A DNA stretch of 64,000 bases, taken from positions 1,894,001-1,958,000 of the forward strand of contig NZ_FNSI01000001.1 of the NCBI RefSeq assembly GCF_900104955.1, read 5' to 3'. The translations under genes and the position numbers were made by a program. This DNA comes from Beijerinckia sp. 28-YEA-48. Lineage in GTDB: Bacteria; Pseudomonadota; Alphaproteobacteria; Rhizobiales; Beijerinckiaceae. Below are positions 50,120-62,156 of this stretch, one piece after another (positions within the stretch are counted from its first letter, which is position 1; the number at the start of each line of letters is the position of its first letter). A model generated the notes under the pieces. It saw nothing but the letters and a program-made list of their open reading frames with translations. It ran no database searches and was not told where the DNA came from.

Positions 50120-51028
50120 CTATTTCACCACCGGCTTTGCCGCCTTGCGCGGCCAGCTCACCAGGAGCAGACCGGCGATCAGCAAAGCCACCGCCAGCGC
50201 GAATTGCGGTGGCAGCGGATCGCCCATGATGGCCCAGCCAGCGACAACGCCCAGCACCGGCGTCAAGAAGGTGAGCGCCGACAGCTCGGCGGCACGATAG
50301 TGCGAGACCAGCCACATCCAGCCCATGAAGGTGATCGCGGCGACCCAGATCGTCTGATAGGCCAGCGACGCATAGGCCAGAGCCGAGATGGAAAAGCTCG
50401 GCGTTTCACCTTTCAGTAAAGCTGCAAGAACCAGAAAAAATGACGACACTGCAAGCTGATAGAGCAAAATCTTCGAAGCTGGCGCGAATCTCAGTTTGGT
50501 CCCTTTGATGATCAGCGTGGTGATCGCCCAGCCAATTCCCGCCAGCAGACACAGCACATCGCCGATCAGCATTTCCTTTGAGACGCTGAACGAGACGCTC
50601 AGCGCCAAGGCGACACCGATGAAAGCCAGAGCCAGACCGACCCATTGCGACGGGCGCAGGCGCTCGTCGGGTGCGACCCAGATGATGCCAAGAGAGACGA
50701 AGAGCGGCGCCGTATAGATGAACAGGATGGCGTGGCTCGCCGTTGTCCATTGCAGGCCGAGAAACAGCAACAGGAATTCCAGGGCGAAGAACGCGCCAGC
50801 CACCAGGCCGCTGACAAGCGTGCCGTCACGGCGAAACACGTCCGGCTGCCGCAGCCACATCCAGGTGGCGACAACGATACAGGCGCCGACTGAGCGAACC
50901 GAGGCTTGCGTCAACGCCGGCACTTCCGGCATGGCCAGTTTGGCCGCCACCTGTTGCACCGACCAGGACAAACAAAAACCAAGGGTCAGCAACAGACCGA
51001 GGCGGTCGAGAGAGCGGGACGCGGACAT
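50120..51028 (-). CDS. DMT-family (EamA) exporter
   Basis: This 302-residue membrane protein has ten predicted helices in two EamA repeats, with the second repeat around FLTPVLGVVAGWAIMGDP, typical of amino-acid or metabolite exporters of the drug/metabolite transporter superfamily. It is convergent with the SDR gene (1 bp apart). A ribosome-binding GGTGA lies 8 bases upstream of the start. Confidence 0.9.
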   Translation of the reverse strand: MSASRSLDRLGLLLTLGFCLSWSVQQVAAKLAMPEVPALTQASVRSVGACIVVATWMWLRQPDVFRRDGTLVSGLVAGAFFALEFLLLFLGLQWTTASHAILFIYTAPLFVSLGIIWVAPDERLRPSQWVGLALAFIGVALALSVSFSVSKEMLIGDVLCLLAGIGWAITTLIIKGTKLRFAPASKILLYQLAVSSFFLVLAALLKGETPSFSISALAYASLAYQTIWVAAITFMGWMWLVSHYRAAELSALTFLTPVLGVVAGWAIMGDPLPPQFALAVALLIAGLLLVSWPRKAAKPVVK

Positions 51029-51108
51029 GATTCTGATTCACCTCTGTCACCGGACGCTGCACGGCGACTAGAAATTAGGCAACATCAGATTCCGCAGGTC
51101 GCGAATGC

Positions 51109-51151
51109 AAAAAGGCGGCGAGGCCTTTCCTTGGACCCCGCCGCCCTTTTT
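51109..51151. terminator. Bidirectional terminator after the nlpD-like gene
   Basis: GGCGGCG (51114-51120) pairs with CGCCGCC (51139-51145); TTTTT follows on the minus strand (complement of 51109-51113) and CTTTTT on the plus strand. It ends the minus-strand surE-pcm-nlpD run 46 bp beyond the stop at 51197. Confidence 0.75.
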
Positions 51152-51196
51152 GGCCCGGTGCACGTGTCTCGCGGCAGCCGGAACAAACGTTTTGCT

Positions 51197-52429
51197 TTAC
51201 AGGCCCGCCAGATAACCCGACGGATCAACTGGCGTGGAGCCCTTACGCAATTCAAAGTGCAGTTGCGGCGACGAGACGTTGCCCGACTGGCCGGACGTGG
51301 CGATGGTCTGCCCACGCTTGACCGCTTCGCCGCGCTTCACGCTCAGCTGGCCATTGTGCGCATAGGCCGAGACGAAGCCGTTGGGATGGCGGATCAGAAC
51401 CAGGTTGCCATAGCCCTTCAGCTCGCTGCCGGCATAGGCGACCACGCCGCCTTCCGCCGCTTTCACAGCGGTGCCTTCCGGCACGGCGATGTTAATGCCG
51501 TCGTTGCCACCAGCCTTGAAGCCCTGGATGACGCGGCCACGGGCCGGCCACCGGAATTCCGGCTTGCCGTCGTCGCTGCTGACGCTGGCGGTCGTTGTCG
51601 GCTTGGCCTCCTGGGCAGGCGGCACGCTGGCGGTCGGCGTCGCGTCAACCTTCGTCGGGCGCGCGGCCTCCAGCTTGGCGGCTTTCACCGCTTCAGCCGG
51701 CTTTTCGGCCACCTTCTCGGGCTTGCGGGCCGGCTCCGGCTTTTTCACTTCAGCCAGCTTCGGCTTTGCTGTCGGAGCCGGCTTGGCGGCTTCGGCAACC
51801 TTCGCCGGTGTGTGCTCGGGCTTGGCGGCCATGACCGGCTTATGCTCGGGCTTGGCTGCAGCAGCGGCCGGTGCCGAAGAGGACTGAGCCGACAGATTGT
51901 AGATCGGGATGACGACGCGCGTGCCCGGCTGGATCTGCGAGGCCGACGACAAACCGTTGACCTTCAGCAAGGCCTCCTGCGGCACGCCGTAGCGATTGGA
52001 GAGCGCGCTCGCCGTATCGCCCTGCCCGGCCGTGATGGCTGTGCCACCGGAAGCGGTCCACGGGCCAGACGAACGAACCCCTGCGGTCGCGGTCGTCGCG
52101 ACATGCGCAGCGGGCGCGGCCGACAGTTGCGGGCTCGGGGTGGCTGGCGCGGTGTAGTTCGGCCGCGAAGGGATCGTCGGCGGCGGCAGTGGCGAGGACT
52201 GGATCGAAGCCGACCGCACCGGAGCGGAGGCTGCCTGGGCAACCGGATAACCGCCGTTCACCGGATCGGGCGGACGTGGCACCGAGCCCGTCGCGCTGCG
52301 ATCAACGCCGCCCGTGAGATCGGCCAGCCTGGAGGAGTCGGAGCACCCAGCGATCAACAACGCGGTAGCGCTCATCAAGGCAAAGCGCATTGGCATGCGC
52401 ATCGAGGAGAAATTGAACCTTGCACTCAT
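51197..52429 (-). CDS. nlpD: LysM/M23 murein hydrolase activator, NlpD-like lipoprotein
   Basis: This 410-residue envelope protein has a lipobox (ATALLIAGCSDSS; Cys near residue 29), a long Pro/Ala/Lys-rich spacer (about residues 180-265, charged PAEAVKAAK-type), one LysM domain (DTASALSNRYGVPQEALLKV) and a C-terminal M23 peptidase domain (RGRVIQGFKAGGNDGINIAV, then HNGQLSVKRGEAVKRGQTIA and QLHFELRKG). The zinc-site His/Asp of active M23 enzymes are replaced (Asn in GGNDGINI; GHLS-type His lost), as in NlpD/EnvC activators. It probably activates an amidase during cell division. It is the last gene of the surE-pcm-nlpD order. Confidence 0.87.
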   Translation of the reverse strand: MSARFNFSSMRMPMRFALMSATALLIAGCSDSSRLADLTGGVDRSATGSVPRPPDPVNGGYPVAQAASAPVRSASIQSSPLPPPTIPSRPNYTAPATPSPQLSAAPAAHVATTATAGVRSSGPWTASGGTAITAGQGDTASALSNRYGVPQEALLKVNGLSSASQIQPGTRVVIPIYNLSAQSSSAPAAAAAKPEHKPVMAAKPEHTPAKVAEAAKPAPTAKPKLAEVKKPEPARKPEKVAEKPAEAVKAAKLEAARPTKVDATPTASVPPAQEAKPTTTASVSSDDGKPEFRWPARGRVIQGFKAGGNDGINIAVPEGTAVKAAEGGVVAYAGSELKGYGNLVLIRHPNGFVSAYAHNGQLSVKRGEAVKRGQTIATSGQSGNVSSPQLHFELRKGSTPVDPSGYLAGL

Positions 52430-52621
52430 TTGCTTACCCGCACACCACGCATCACTTATGCAAATTCAGTAATGACGCAGGCCGGTTAAGACGGGGTTTA
52501 TGATGAATCTATTTGTCAGAATTTTCGAGAATTCTGCGCGCGGATTATAATATCCGACTGAAATAACTATGTTTTATAATGTAATAATGCGTGCATCAAA
52601 GTGGTCGAAAGCCGCTCTACC
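52430..52621. other. Gap between pcm and nlpD-like genes
   Basis: About 190 bases with no gene, AT-rich from 52500 to 52600 (TTATAATATCCG, TTTATAATG), so a separate nlpD promoter is likely. Confidence 0.4.
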
Positions 52622-53305
52622 TTAAAGCCGGAGCGATTTTCCCGGCACCAGCGACGCCAAGCGGCAGGGTGCGATGATCGTCACTTCGTAACCATCCGGT
52701 GCGTCGGCGGCGCGTCGCAAACTGACCAGATTGACGTTCCCTTCCGCATCGGAACGTGCACAGACGATGAGGCCGGCCTGGTGAATGAGCCCGCCCACCT
52801 GCCGGGGAATCTCGTTCATCACCCCATGGACGAGAATGCGATCAAACTGCCCTGCCCCCTCGGGCGGGGCCAGACCATCGCGCCATTCGATCTGGGCATT
52901 CTCCAGCCCCAGCTGGCGCAGCCGCTCGGCCGACTGGCTCGCCAGGGTGCGATAGCGCTCACAGGACAGGACCTCGCTGGCGACATTGGCCAGGATCGCG
53001 GTGGTGTAACCGGAGCCGGTGCCGATCTCGTAGACGCGCATCGAAGGCTGCACCTTCAACGCCTCGAGCATACGGGCGACAAGGAAGGGCTCCGGCATGG
53101 TCTGACCGCAGGCGATCGGCAGGGCGATGTCGCGCCAGGCCAGGTCGACATGCCGGTGCGGCACGAACAGTTCACGCGGAATAGTTTCGAGCGCCCGCAA
53201 TATCCTGAGGTCGGAAATGCCTCGCCCGCGCAGCCGCAGTACAAAGGCCATGCGGGCCTGATCGGTGGCCGATAGCGGCGTGGTCGCTGGAACGCCGCCG
53301 TTCAC
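52622..53305 (-). CDS. pcm: Protein-L-isoaspartate O-methyltransferase
   Basis: This 227-residue repair enzyme has the PCMT motifs: FVPHRHVDLAW, TMPEPFLVARM, the SAM site RVYEIGTGSGYTTAILA, and the acidic region following. It methylates abnormal L-isoaspartyl residues. The start is GTG 53305. It follows surE by 78 bp, the standard order. Confidence 0.93.
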   Translation of the reverse strand: MNGGVPATTPLSATDQARMAFVLRLRGRGISDLRILRALETIPRELFVPHRHVDLAWRDIALPIACGQTMPEPFLVARMLEALKVQPSMRVYEIGTGSGYTTAILANVASEVLSCERYRTLASQSAERLRQLGLENAQIEWRDGLAPPEGAGQFDRILVHGVMNEIPRQVGGLIHQAGLIVCARSDAEGNVNLVSLRRAADAPDGYEVTIIAPCRLASLVPGKSLRL

Positions 53306-53383
53306 GGCGTCATTCCCGAATCTTTATTTTCACGCGTCTTTGTAGCGTTTGACGATTCCGTCAAAGCACAAAACGCTATGACA

Positions 53384-54148
53384 TCAGGCAAAGGCACCGG
53401 CATATTTCTGCATAGCCTCCCGGTCGGTGAGATCGATGCGCAATGGCGTAATGGAAATACGATTGTCGGCAAGAGCTGCGAGATCCGAGCCCGCTGCCGG
53501 CGCTGATGTCTGGCGCTGAAAGCCAATCCAATAATAAGGACGGTGGCGGCCATCGAGCCGCTCCTCGACGCGCAGCAACGCCGCGTCGCGTTTGCCCTGG
53601 CTGCAAACCGAGATGCCGCGCACTTCGCTCGCCGAACAGCGCGGAAAGTTGACGTTGATCAACGTGCCCAGGGGGATACCGAGCTCGATCAGGCGGCGCA
53701 GCACGTCCGGGGCGTGGGTTTCGACATTGTCCCAGGGAATCATGTCGCGCGCGCCGGCCGGAAAGCTCTGCGACAAGGCGATGGCCGGAATGCCGAGAAT
53801 GGCGGCTTCCATGGCGCCCGCGACCGTGCCGGAATAAGTGACGTCCTCGGCGACATTGTGCCCGGCATTGACGCCAGACAGGACCAGATCCGGCCGGGCG
53901 CCCTCCAATATCTTATGGATGGCCATAATGACGCAATCGGTCGGCGTGCCCTGGACGGCGAAATGACTGGGGGTGACCTCGCGCAGGCGCAGGGGATCGT
54001 TGAGTGACAGCGAATGGGCAACGCCGGACTGATCGGCCTCCGGGGCGACGACGGTGATCCGGCTGGCGCCGAGCTGGCCGGCAATGCCCTCGAGGACTTT
54101 GAGGCCCGGCGCATGGATGCCATCGTCATTGGTGATCAGAATATGCAT
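53384..54148 (-). CDS. surE: 5'/3'-nucleotidase SurE
   Basis: This 254-residue phosphatase has the metal-binding MHILITNDDGIHAPG start, the catalytic VAPEADQSGVAHSLS region, SGVNAGHNVAEDVTYSGTV and NVNFPRC. It dephosphorylates nucleoside monophosphates and short polyphosphates. Complete and of normal length. First gene of the surE-pcm-nlpD run. Confidence 0.96.
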   Translation of the reverse strand: MHILITNDDGIHAPGLKVLEGIAGQLGASRITVVAPEADQSGVAHSLSLNDPLRLREVTPSHFAVQGTPTDCVIMAIHKILEGARPDLVLSGVNAGHNVAEDVTYSGTVAGAMEAAILGIPAIALSQSFPAGARDMIPWDNVETHAPDVLRRLIELGIPLGTLINVNFPRCSASEVRGISVCSQGKRDAALLRVEERLDGRHRPYYWIGFQRQTSAPAAGSDLAALADNRISITPLRIDLTDREAMQKYAGAFA

Positions 54149-54305
54149 GCGCGCGGCTGGCCTTCTCGGTTCTGGCCATCCCCAGTTTTGGCCTTTGTTC
54201 AGCGCTGTATCTATAGGGCATGGACGATTCTAGCCAAGACTAATTCCCCGAGCCCTATTCGCGCGCCCAGCCCCCGATCAGCCCCTTCCCGCTTGTCCAT
54301 AAAAA

Positions 54306-54331
54306 AGCCGGCGGCCCGAAGGCCACCGGCT
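54306..54331 (-). terminator. Terminator of the porin gene
   Basis: On the minus strand AGCCGGTGGCC-ttcg-GGCCGCCGGCT (one G-U pair) is followed by TTTTT. It lies 57 bp after the stop at 54388. Confidence 0.8.
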
Positions 54332-54356
54332 GAAGATCGTTCAGGTCGCCCTGCAC

Positions 54357-54382
54357 AATCGCGTTTCTTACGAAACGCGATT
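54357..54382 (-). repeat. Perfect 11-bp hairpin directly after the porin stop
   Basis: AATCGCGTTTC (54357-54367) and GAAACGCGATT (54372-54382) are exact reverse complements, spaced by 4 bases, and lie 5 bp after the stop codon. No T-run follows it, so it is more likely an mRNA 3' stabiliser placed before the true terminator at 54306-54331. Confidence 0.65.
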
Positions 54383-54387
54383 TGCCT

Positions 54388-55086
54388 TTAGTAGCGGGCG
54401 AGGACCGGACCGGCGGCGCTGCCGAAGCGGTAAGACACGCCAACGCGAACGGTGTTTTCCTTGAACCGGGTGTTAGCCGAACCCAGCGGGAAGAAGCCGA
54501 CGTTAAACCGGCCGAAGTCGGTGTAACGGTATTCGGCGCGAACCGACCAGTTGTTGTCGATGGCGTATTCGACGCCAGCGCCAACCGTCCAACCCGCGCG
54601 GGTCGTCGAGGTCGAGGAAGCGAACGGCGGCACGAAGACTTCGTTGCGGATGCTGGCGAAGGCGACACCACCGGTGGCGTAGATCAGGGCGCGGTCGAAC
54701 GCGGCGACGCCGACGCGAGCGCGCAACGAACCCTGCCACGGAGCGCGTGTCTTGAACGTGCTGCCAAAGAAGTTCGAACCCGAGCCCTTCAGCGACGTGG
54801 CTTCGATGTCACCTTCGACACCGGCGACGATCATGCCGAACTGCTGGTTGTAACCGGCATGGAGACCACCGACGACGCCATTGGCGTTGTAGCCGAAGCC
54901 AGCGAGTTCGCTACGGCCCCAGCCGCCACCGATCTGACCACCGACGTAGAAACCGGTCCAGGTGAAGATCGGAGCAACGTAGATCGGAGCCGGAGCCGGC
55001 GCCGGGGCGCGGCGCGGAAGGTCGGCCGCCATGGCCGTGGAAGCCATCGCCGAAAGCGCGGCGGCGGTCAGGAGGATCTTGCGCAT
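54388..55086 (-). CDS. Omp25/31-family outer-membrane beta-barrel protein
   Basis: This 232-residue protein has a signal peptide (ILLTAAALSAMASTAMA, cut before ADLPRRAPAPAPAPI), a Pro/Ala-rich segment and an 8-stranded barrel rich in Tyr/Gly: TWTGFYVGGQIGGGWG, GLHAGYNQQ, WTVGAGVEYAIDNNWSVRAE, ending VGVSYRFG. It is of the Omp25/Omp31 (RopB) porin-like group abundant in Rhizobiales outer membranes. AAGGA precedes the ATG at 55086. It sits between surE and serS, breaking the usual order. Confidence 0.92.
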   Translation of the reverse strand: MRKILLTAAALSAMASTAMAADLPRRAPAPAPAPIYVAPIFTWTGFYVGGQIGGGWGRSELAGFGYNANGVVGGLHAGYNQQFGMIVAGVEGDIEATSLKGSGSNFFGSTFKTRAPWQGSLRARVGVAAFDRALIYATGGVAFASIRNEVFVPPFASSTSTTRAGWTVGAGVEYAIDNNWSVRAEYRYTDFGRFNVGFFPLGSANTRFKENTVRVGVSYRFGSAAGPVLARY

Positions 55087-55517
55087 ATTCATTTCCTTTT
55101 CACTCATCTCAAAACCAAGCGCCCCATGCAGTGTGTGCTGACACCAAATCGCCGCACATTGGCTTTGGTTCCCGCCGAAATGCGCTTTCCAGGTCTTCCA
55201 GAAGGCAAAGCACGGTAGGTGTCGCAGCCGAGGCACAGGTCCGTTTAACAAGACCAATGTGGCTGAGATGTGCCTTAAAAATGGCCTCCGTTTCGTTGTG
55301 ATAAGCTGTTGCATCGAAGTAACATAACCATTGGCTAACCACTGATTTAGCTGAAACTATTAGATGTTTTAAAACGGGTTCCAAGAGGCTCACAACGAGC
55401 CACGGGACGAAGCGCCATGAAAGGCGACCAAACTCGTCGCATTATGGCGCGAATGTGGTCACGTTCATGACGCTGGATCGAAATGAGCCAATTATGGCAA
55501 GCGAATCTTCACCATGT
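55087..55517. other. Gap between porin and serS genes
   Basis: About 430 bases hold no gene I can support. The minus strand upstream of the porin start carries AT-rich stretches near 55300-55370 (AACCATTGGCTAAC, TGAAACTATTAG) and should hold its promoter and a long leader. The small frames at 55109-55393 and 55455-55646 lack coding signs. Confidence 0.45.
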
Positions 55518-58587
<3,070 letters not shown>

Positions 58588-58672
58588 CTATCCTTTCGTG
58601 ATCGATTCGGGGAGGACTTTCGTACCACCCCACGGGATATACACAGCCGTGTTCAGACGACCGTCCAAAAGC

Positions 58673-58696
58673 AAGGGGCCGGCGAACCGGCCCCTT
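58673..58696 (-). terminator. Terminator of secG
   Basis: AAGGGGCCGG-cgaa-CCGGCCCCTT (58673-58682, 58687-58696), perfect 10-bp stem; on the minus strand GCTTTTGG follows. It ends the secG transcript 19 bp after the stop, before pyrG. Confidence 0.8.
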
Positions 58697-58714
58697 CTTG
58701 AAATCTCGAACCGC

Positions 58715-59110
58715 TTACCGTCCCGGCTGGGGCGGCTGCGGCGCGGCCGGAGCAGCTGGCGGTGCCGCCGGCGTCTCCATCCGCTGCAACTGATCAAACA
58801 ACGAGCCGCCGGGCGCCGGCGCCTGGCCGGGCTGGGCCGGAGCAGTTTGGCTGGCCGGCTGGGCGCCATCCAGAACAGAGCCCGGCGCGCGATGGATATT
58901 CGCCAGAATTGTCAAAGCCAAGCTAGTCAGAAAGAAAATCGTACCAAGAATGGCCGTCGCCTTGGTCAGCGCATTGGCCTGGCCGCGGCCCGTCATAAAG
59001 CCCGAGCCACCACCAAGCCCGAGCGCGCCGCCCTCGGAGCGCTGCAGCAGCACCACCACGACAAGCGCGATCACAACCATAAGGTGAATGACGATAAGTA
59101 CCGTATCCAT
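58715..59110 (-). CDS. secG: Preprotein translocase subunit SecG
   Basis: This 131-residue protein has two membrane helices (VLIVIHLMVVIALVVVVLLQ and ILGTIFFLTSLALTILAN) joined by the conserved GGSGFMTGRGQANALTK loop, then a long Pro/Ala/Gln-rich tail. It joins SecY and SecE in the translocon. The Met at 59110 is the start; the longer frame to 59134 adds eight unlikely residues. Confidence 0.95.
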   Translation of the reverse strand: MDTVLIVIHLMVVIALVVVVLLQRSEGGALGLGGGSGFMTGRGQANALTKATAILGTIFFLTSLALTILANIHRAPGSVLDGAQPASQTAPAQPGQAPAPGGSLFDQLQRMETPAAPPAAPAAPQPPQPGR

Positions 59111-59211
59111 GAAAATTCCGGGGTCTGGCGGCAAAACACCGCCTGCAAGCCTGTCACTTGGTGCCGGCTCTTACACGATGCAAGGGCCAAGGGAAACCCT
59201 GTTGCGAAACC

Positions 59212-60201
59212 CTATTGCGGCTCGATCCCCGCTGCCTTGGCCGATTCAATGGCGTTGCGCGCCTCCCGGGCCATCAGAGCGGTAAAATCAGCTGTTGATG
59301 TGGGTGCCGGAACAAAACCGAACGGCTCCAGCCTGGCAGGTAATTCCGGCCGGCTGGTGAAGGCGAAAATTTCGTCGGACAGGGTTTTGACGATCTCCTT
59401 GGGCGTCGCCACCGGCGCCAGGAGGCCAAACCAGATCGATCCTGGCTGAAACCCCGTGGCGCCCGATTCGGCCACTGTCGGGGCATCTGACAGGGTTGGC
59501 GCGCGCTTCTGGCCCGTCACCGCGAGAATTCTCAGTTTCCCCTCCTTGGCGGGCGCGACGGTCGTCACCGCCGTGGCAATGCCAAGACCGACCTCCCCCG
59601 CCATCAAGGCCGCGGCCACCGCCGCCTCGCCCTTGTAGGACACCGTGACCATGTCGAGGCCGTAGCCACGCTTGAAGCTTTCGACCGTGAGGCGGTTGCC
59701 GGCGGCGAAGACCCCGGCGTTGAACTTGCCCGGATTGGCGCGCACCTGCGCCAGAAGCTCCGGCAGGGTCTTGACCGGGCTACTGGCCGGCACGGCGATG
59801 AAATACGGGCTCTCCACCACCTGCCCGATGGCCACGAGGTCCTTTTCCGGATCGGTCGCCGGATTTTTGAACAAGGCGCGGAAGGTCGGCAACGAGGGCG
59901 TCGTGAACAGCAACGTCAAACCGTCGGGCTTGGAGCGCGCCACATAGGTCGGCCCGATCAACGCATCCGCACCGGGCCGGTTCTCGACGATGACGGTCTG
60001 CTTGAAGCGCTGGTTCAGATGTTCGGCGAAATAGCGCGCGATCGTGTCGGCGCTGCCCCCTGGCGGGAGAGCGATGATGATCCGGATGGGACCGGCCGGA
60101 TAATCCGCCGCCGAGACGGCGGACGAGGCGATCGCCGCACTCAGAAAGGCGATCGCGCGAAATGCAGACGCTAAAAAGCCTGTTTTTTTGACCTTGCTCA
60201 T
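59212..60201 (-). CDS. Bug/TctC-family periplasmic binding protein (5 of 5)
   Basis: This 329-residue protein has a signal peptide (FRAIAFLSAAIASSAVSA, then ADYPAGPIR) and the motifs IRIIIALPPGGSADTIAR and VENRPGADALIGPTYVARS. The ribosome-binding site GGGGGAAAT before ATG 60201 equals that of the first copy (5785). It is divergent from the GST gene (91-bp gap) and could be co-regulated with it. No TctAB is visible. Confidence 0.9.
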   Translation of the reverse strand: MSKVKKTGFLASAFRAIAFLSAAIASSAVSAADYPAGPIRIIIALPPGGSADTIARYFAEHLNQRFKQTVIVENRPGADALIGPTYVARSKPDGLTLLFTTPSLPTFRALFKNPATDPEKDLVAIGQVVESPYFIAVPASSPVKTLPELLAQVRANPGKFNAGVFAAGNRLTVESFKRGYGLDMVTVSYKGEAAVAAALMAGEVGLGIATAVTTVAPAKEGKLRILAVTGQKRAPTLSDAPTVAESGATGFQPGSIWFGLLAPVATPKEIVKTLSDEIFAFTSRPELPARLEPFGFVPAPTSTADFTALMAREARNAIESAKAAGIEPQ

Positions 60202-60292
60202 ATTTCCCCCTGCCGGTCATTGCCGAGCAACTTTTGTTTGTTGAGACTGTCGTAGCGCCCCCGAAGGGCCGCAGCAAGTTGGCGAGGAAACG

Positions 60293-61108
60293 ATGCTTAA
60301 ACTCTACACGGCTCGCAATTCCATCTGCACCCAGAAGGTGTTCATCACTCTCGACGAGAAGGCGATCCCCTATGAGATGCAGAACGTCAATCTGTTCACC
60401 AACGAGCAGTACAGCCCGGAATATCTGAAGCTCAATCCCAAGGGCGTGGTCCCAACCCTGGTCGATGGCGGCAATGCGGTCGTCGAGTCGACGCTCATTT
60501 GCGAATATCTCGACGAGACCCATCCGCAAAAGCCGCTGATCCCCGCCGATGCCTTTTCACGCACGCGCATGCGACTGTGGTCGAAACTGATCGACGAGCA
60601 GATTTTCGAAGCGACGCGCGAGATCAGCTTCTCAGCGCATTTCCGTTACAAAATGCAGAACATGACCGAGGAACAACGGCAGGTGCGCTTCACCAATGTC
60701 GGTGATCCGGAGCGGCGCGCCAGATTTCTATCGACCTACGAACATGGCGTCGAAAGCCCCTATGTGTTTCAGGCCATCGGCCACTTCGAGAAAGCCTTCA
60801 AGGCGATGGACGTAGCGCTGGCGGAAGGCGGTCCATGGCTGGTCGGATCATCCTATACCCTGGGCGACATCAACATGGTGCCCTATGTCGCCCGCCTCGC
60901 CTATCTCGACCTACTCGACATCTGGATCGCCGAGCGACCGCGCGTACAGGATTGGTGGCAACGCGCCAAGACGCGGCCGAGCACCATCGAGGCGATCAAC
61001 AATCGCCTGACGAAGGATGAGACTGAAGAGATGCAGGCCTATGGCCACAAACTGCGCGATGCGATCGCGCGGCGGCGTGCCGAATATCTGTCGACGGCGA
61101 AACTTTAA
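60293..61108 (+). CDS. Glutathione S-transferase-family protein
   Basis: This 271-residue protein has the thioredoxin-like GST N-domain (MLKLYTARNSICTQKVFITL, then LNPKGVVPTLVDGG, VVESTLICEYLDETHP) and an all-helical C-domain (GGPWLVGSSYTLGDINMVPYV). It is longer than usual, like the lignin-ether-cleaving or dehalogenase-type bacterial GSTs, but the substrate is unknown. GAGGAAAC precedes the ATG. The last 65 bases are repeated at 62091-62156. Confidence 0.85.
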   Translation: MLKLYTARNSICTQKVFITLDEKAIPYEMQNVNLFTNEQYSPEYLKLNPKGVVPTLVDGGNAVVESTLICEYLDETHPQKPLIPADAFSRTRMRLWSKLIDEQIFEATREISFSAHFRYKMQNMTEEQRQVRFTNVGDPERRARFLSTYEHGVESPYVFQAIGHFEKAFKAMDVALAEGGPWLVGSSYTLGDINMVPYVARLAYLDLLDIWIAERPRVQDWWQRAKTRPSTIEAINNRLTKDETEEMQAYGHKLRDAIARRRAEYLSTAKL

Positions 61109-61154
61109 GTTATGGATTTGCCCGATAGAGCGGCCCGTCCATGTTCCTTTTGTC

Positions 61155-62054
61155 TCATCGATGTATCGACCAGGGAAATCGCCATGGCGATTTCTTGGCC
61201 GGCATGAGCTCGATAGGCAGATTGCCTTTACTGATATACGCCAATGCGCGCTCGTACCGCGACTTTGTCATCAACTTCTGGTCCTCAAGCACGGCGATAA
61301 TTTCAAACACTTGTTCGTGACTGGCTGGTACGTCGTCAGTATTCCAAGTACTATCAAACAATCCGAGATGAACCGAACTATCAATACAAAGAAGTCTGCG
61401 GCCAGTTTTCGCTAAAGACCGTTCGTGCAAGATCGTCATCTGCCAATCGATATCGTATGGCGTGTGATGAGGGAGTGGTAAAAACTCCAGCAGCGTTTCC
61501 GTTCTCATCAGATAGAAGCAACCACGCTCAGCTTTCTTTGTCTTGCCGATAACCTTCTGGCTGCCGATATGGAAAACATGTCTTTCGGAAGCCGCGTGCT
61601 CCACGGAGTCATGCCCACTCAGAATAGCTACGCTTGGGTCCCCTGCAAGAATGTCTATCAATGACCTGAGCGAATGCTTGAAAAACATATCGCCATCGAA
61701 GATCGCGACATAATCCGGAGCGTTATGACAGGCGAAGGTAGAGGCTTGCGTGACCGCTGAACCGAATACGTTCAGCGCATACGGAATACCCATGTTTCTT
61801 GGAAATGCGATCTTGAAAATACTGTGGCGGTCCCACGAAACGTTCTCGATCACGCGCTTGGTTTCACGGTCGCTCCCGTTGTCAAAGATCCATATACCTG
61901 CTTCGACGCCCTCAAGGCGAGGCAACAACGAAGCTAGGCTTACAGAGAACAAATCGCCACGATTCCAGACGGTATAGAATACGGCCAGCGAAGGAAGAGA
62001 TGTGTCCGGCATTGACCTATCAGCGATTGACGACACGTACCTCCATATATTCAT
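61155..62054 (-). CDS. GT2-family glycosyltransferase
   Basis: This 299-residue protein has a GT-A fold: LAVFYTVWNRGDLFSVSLAS start, IWIFDNGSD, and the metal-binding DxD-type motif in YVAIFDGDMFF near residue 112. No membrane segment is seen. It would transfer a sugar to a glycan or protein. It has lower GC than both neighbours, like the GT9 fusion, and separates the GST from a copy of its own 3' end. The start may be 62054 or 62012 (MPDTSLPS). Confidence 0.8.
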   Translation of the reverse strand: MNIWRYVSSIADRSMPDTSLPSLAVFYTVWNRGDLFSVSLASLLPRLEGVEAGIWIFDNGSDRETKRVIENVSWDRHSIFKIAFPRNMGIPYALNVFGSAVTQASTFACHNAPDYVAIFDGDMFFKHSLRSLIDILAGDPSVAILSGHDSVEHAASERHVFHIGSQKVIGKTKKAERGCFYLMRTETLLEFLPLPHHTPYDIDWQMTILHERSLAKTGRRLLCIDSSVHLGLFDSTWNTDDVPASHEQVFEIIAVLEDQKLMTKSRYERALAYISKGNLPIELMPAKKSPWRFPWSIHR

Positions 62055-62090
62055 GGCTTCATCACAGTAGCAACTCCGATCAGACCCACG

Positions 62091-62156
62091 GCAGCAAGCT
62101 GCGCGACGCGATCGTACGGCGTCGTGCCGAATATCTATCGATGGCGAACTTTAGGC
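62091..62156 (+). pseudogene. Copy of the GST 3' end
   Basis: The encoded HGSKLRDAIVRRRAEYLSMANF aligns with HKLRDAIARRRAEYLSTAKL at the end of the GST gene (61048-61108). Only about 22 codons and the stop region are present, ending beside the LysR stop at 62151. It is a remnant of a duplicated gst, not a functional gene. Confidence 0.7.

Noticed and set aside
50906..52489. 527-codon plus-strand frame opposite the nlpD-like gene
   Set aside because: It runs through a terminator and two genes and is a His/Arg/Gly-rich mirror of the Lys/Pro/Ala-rich spacer.
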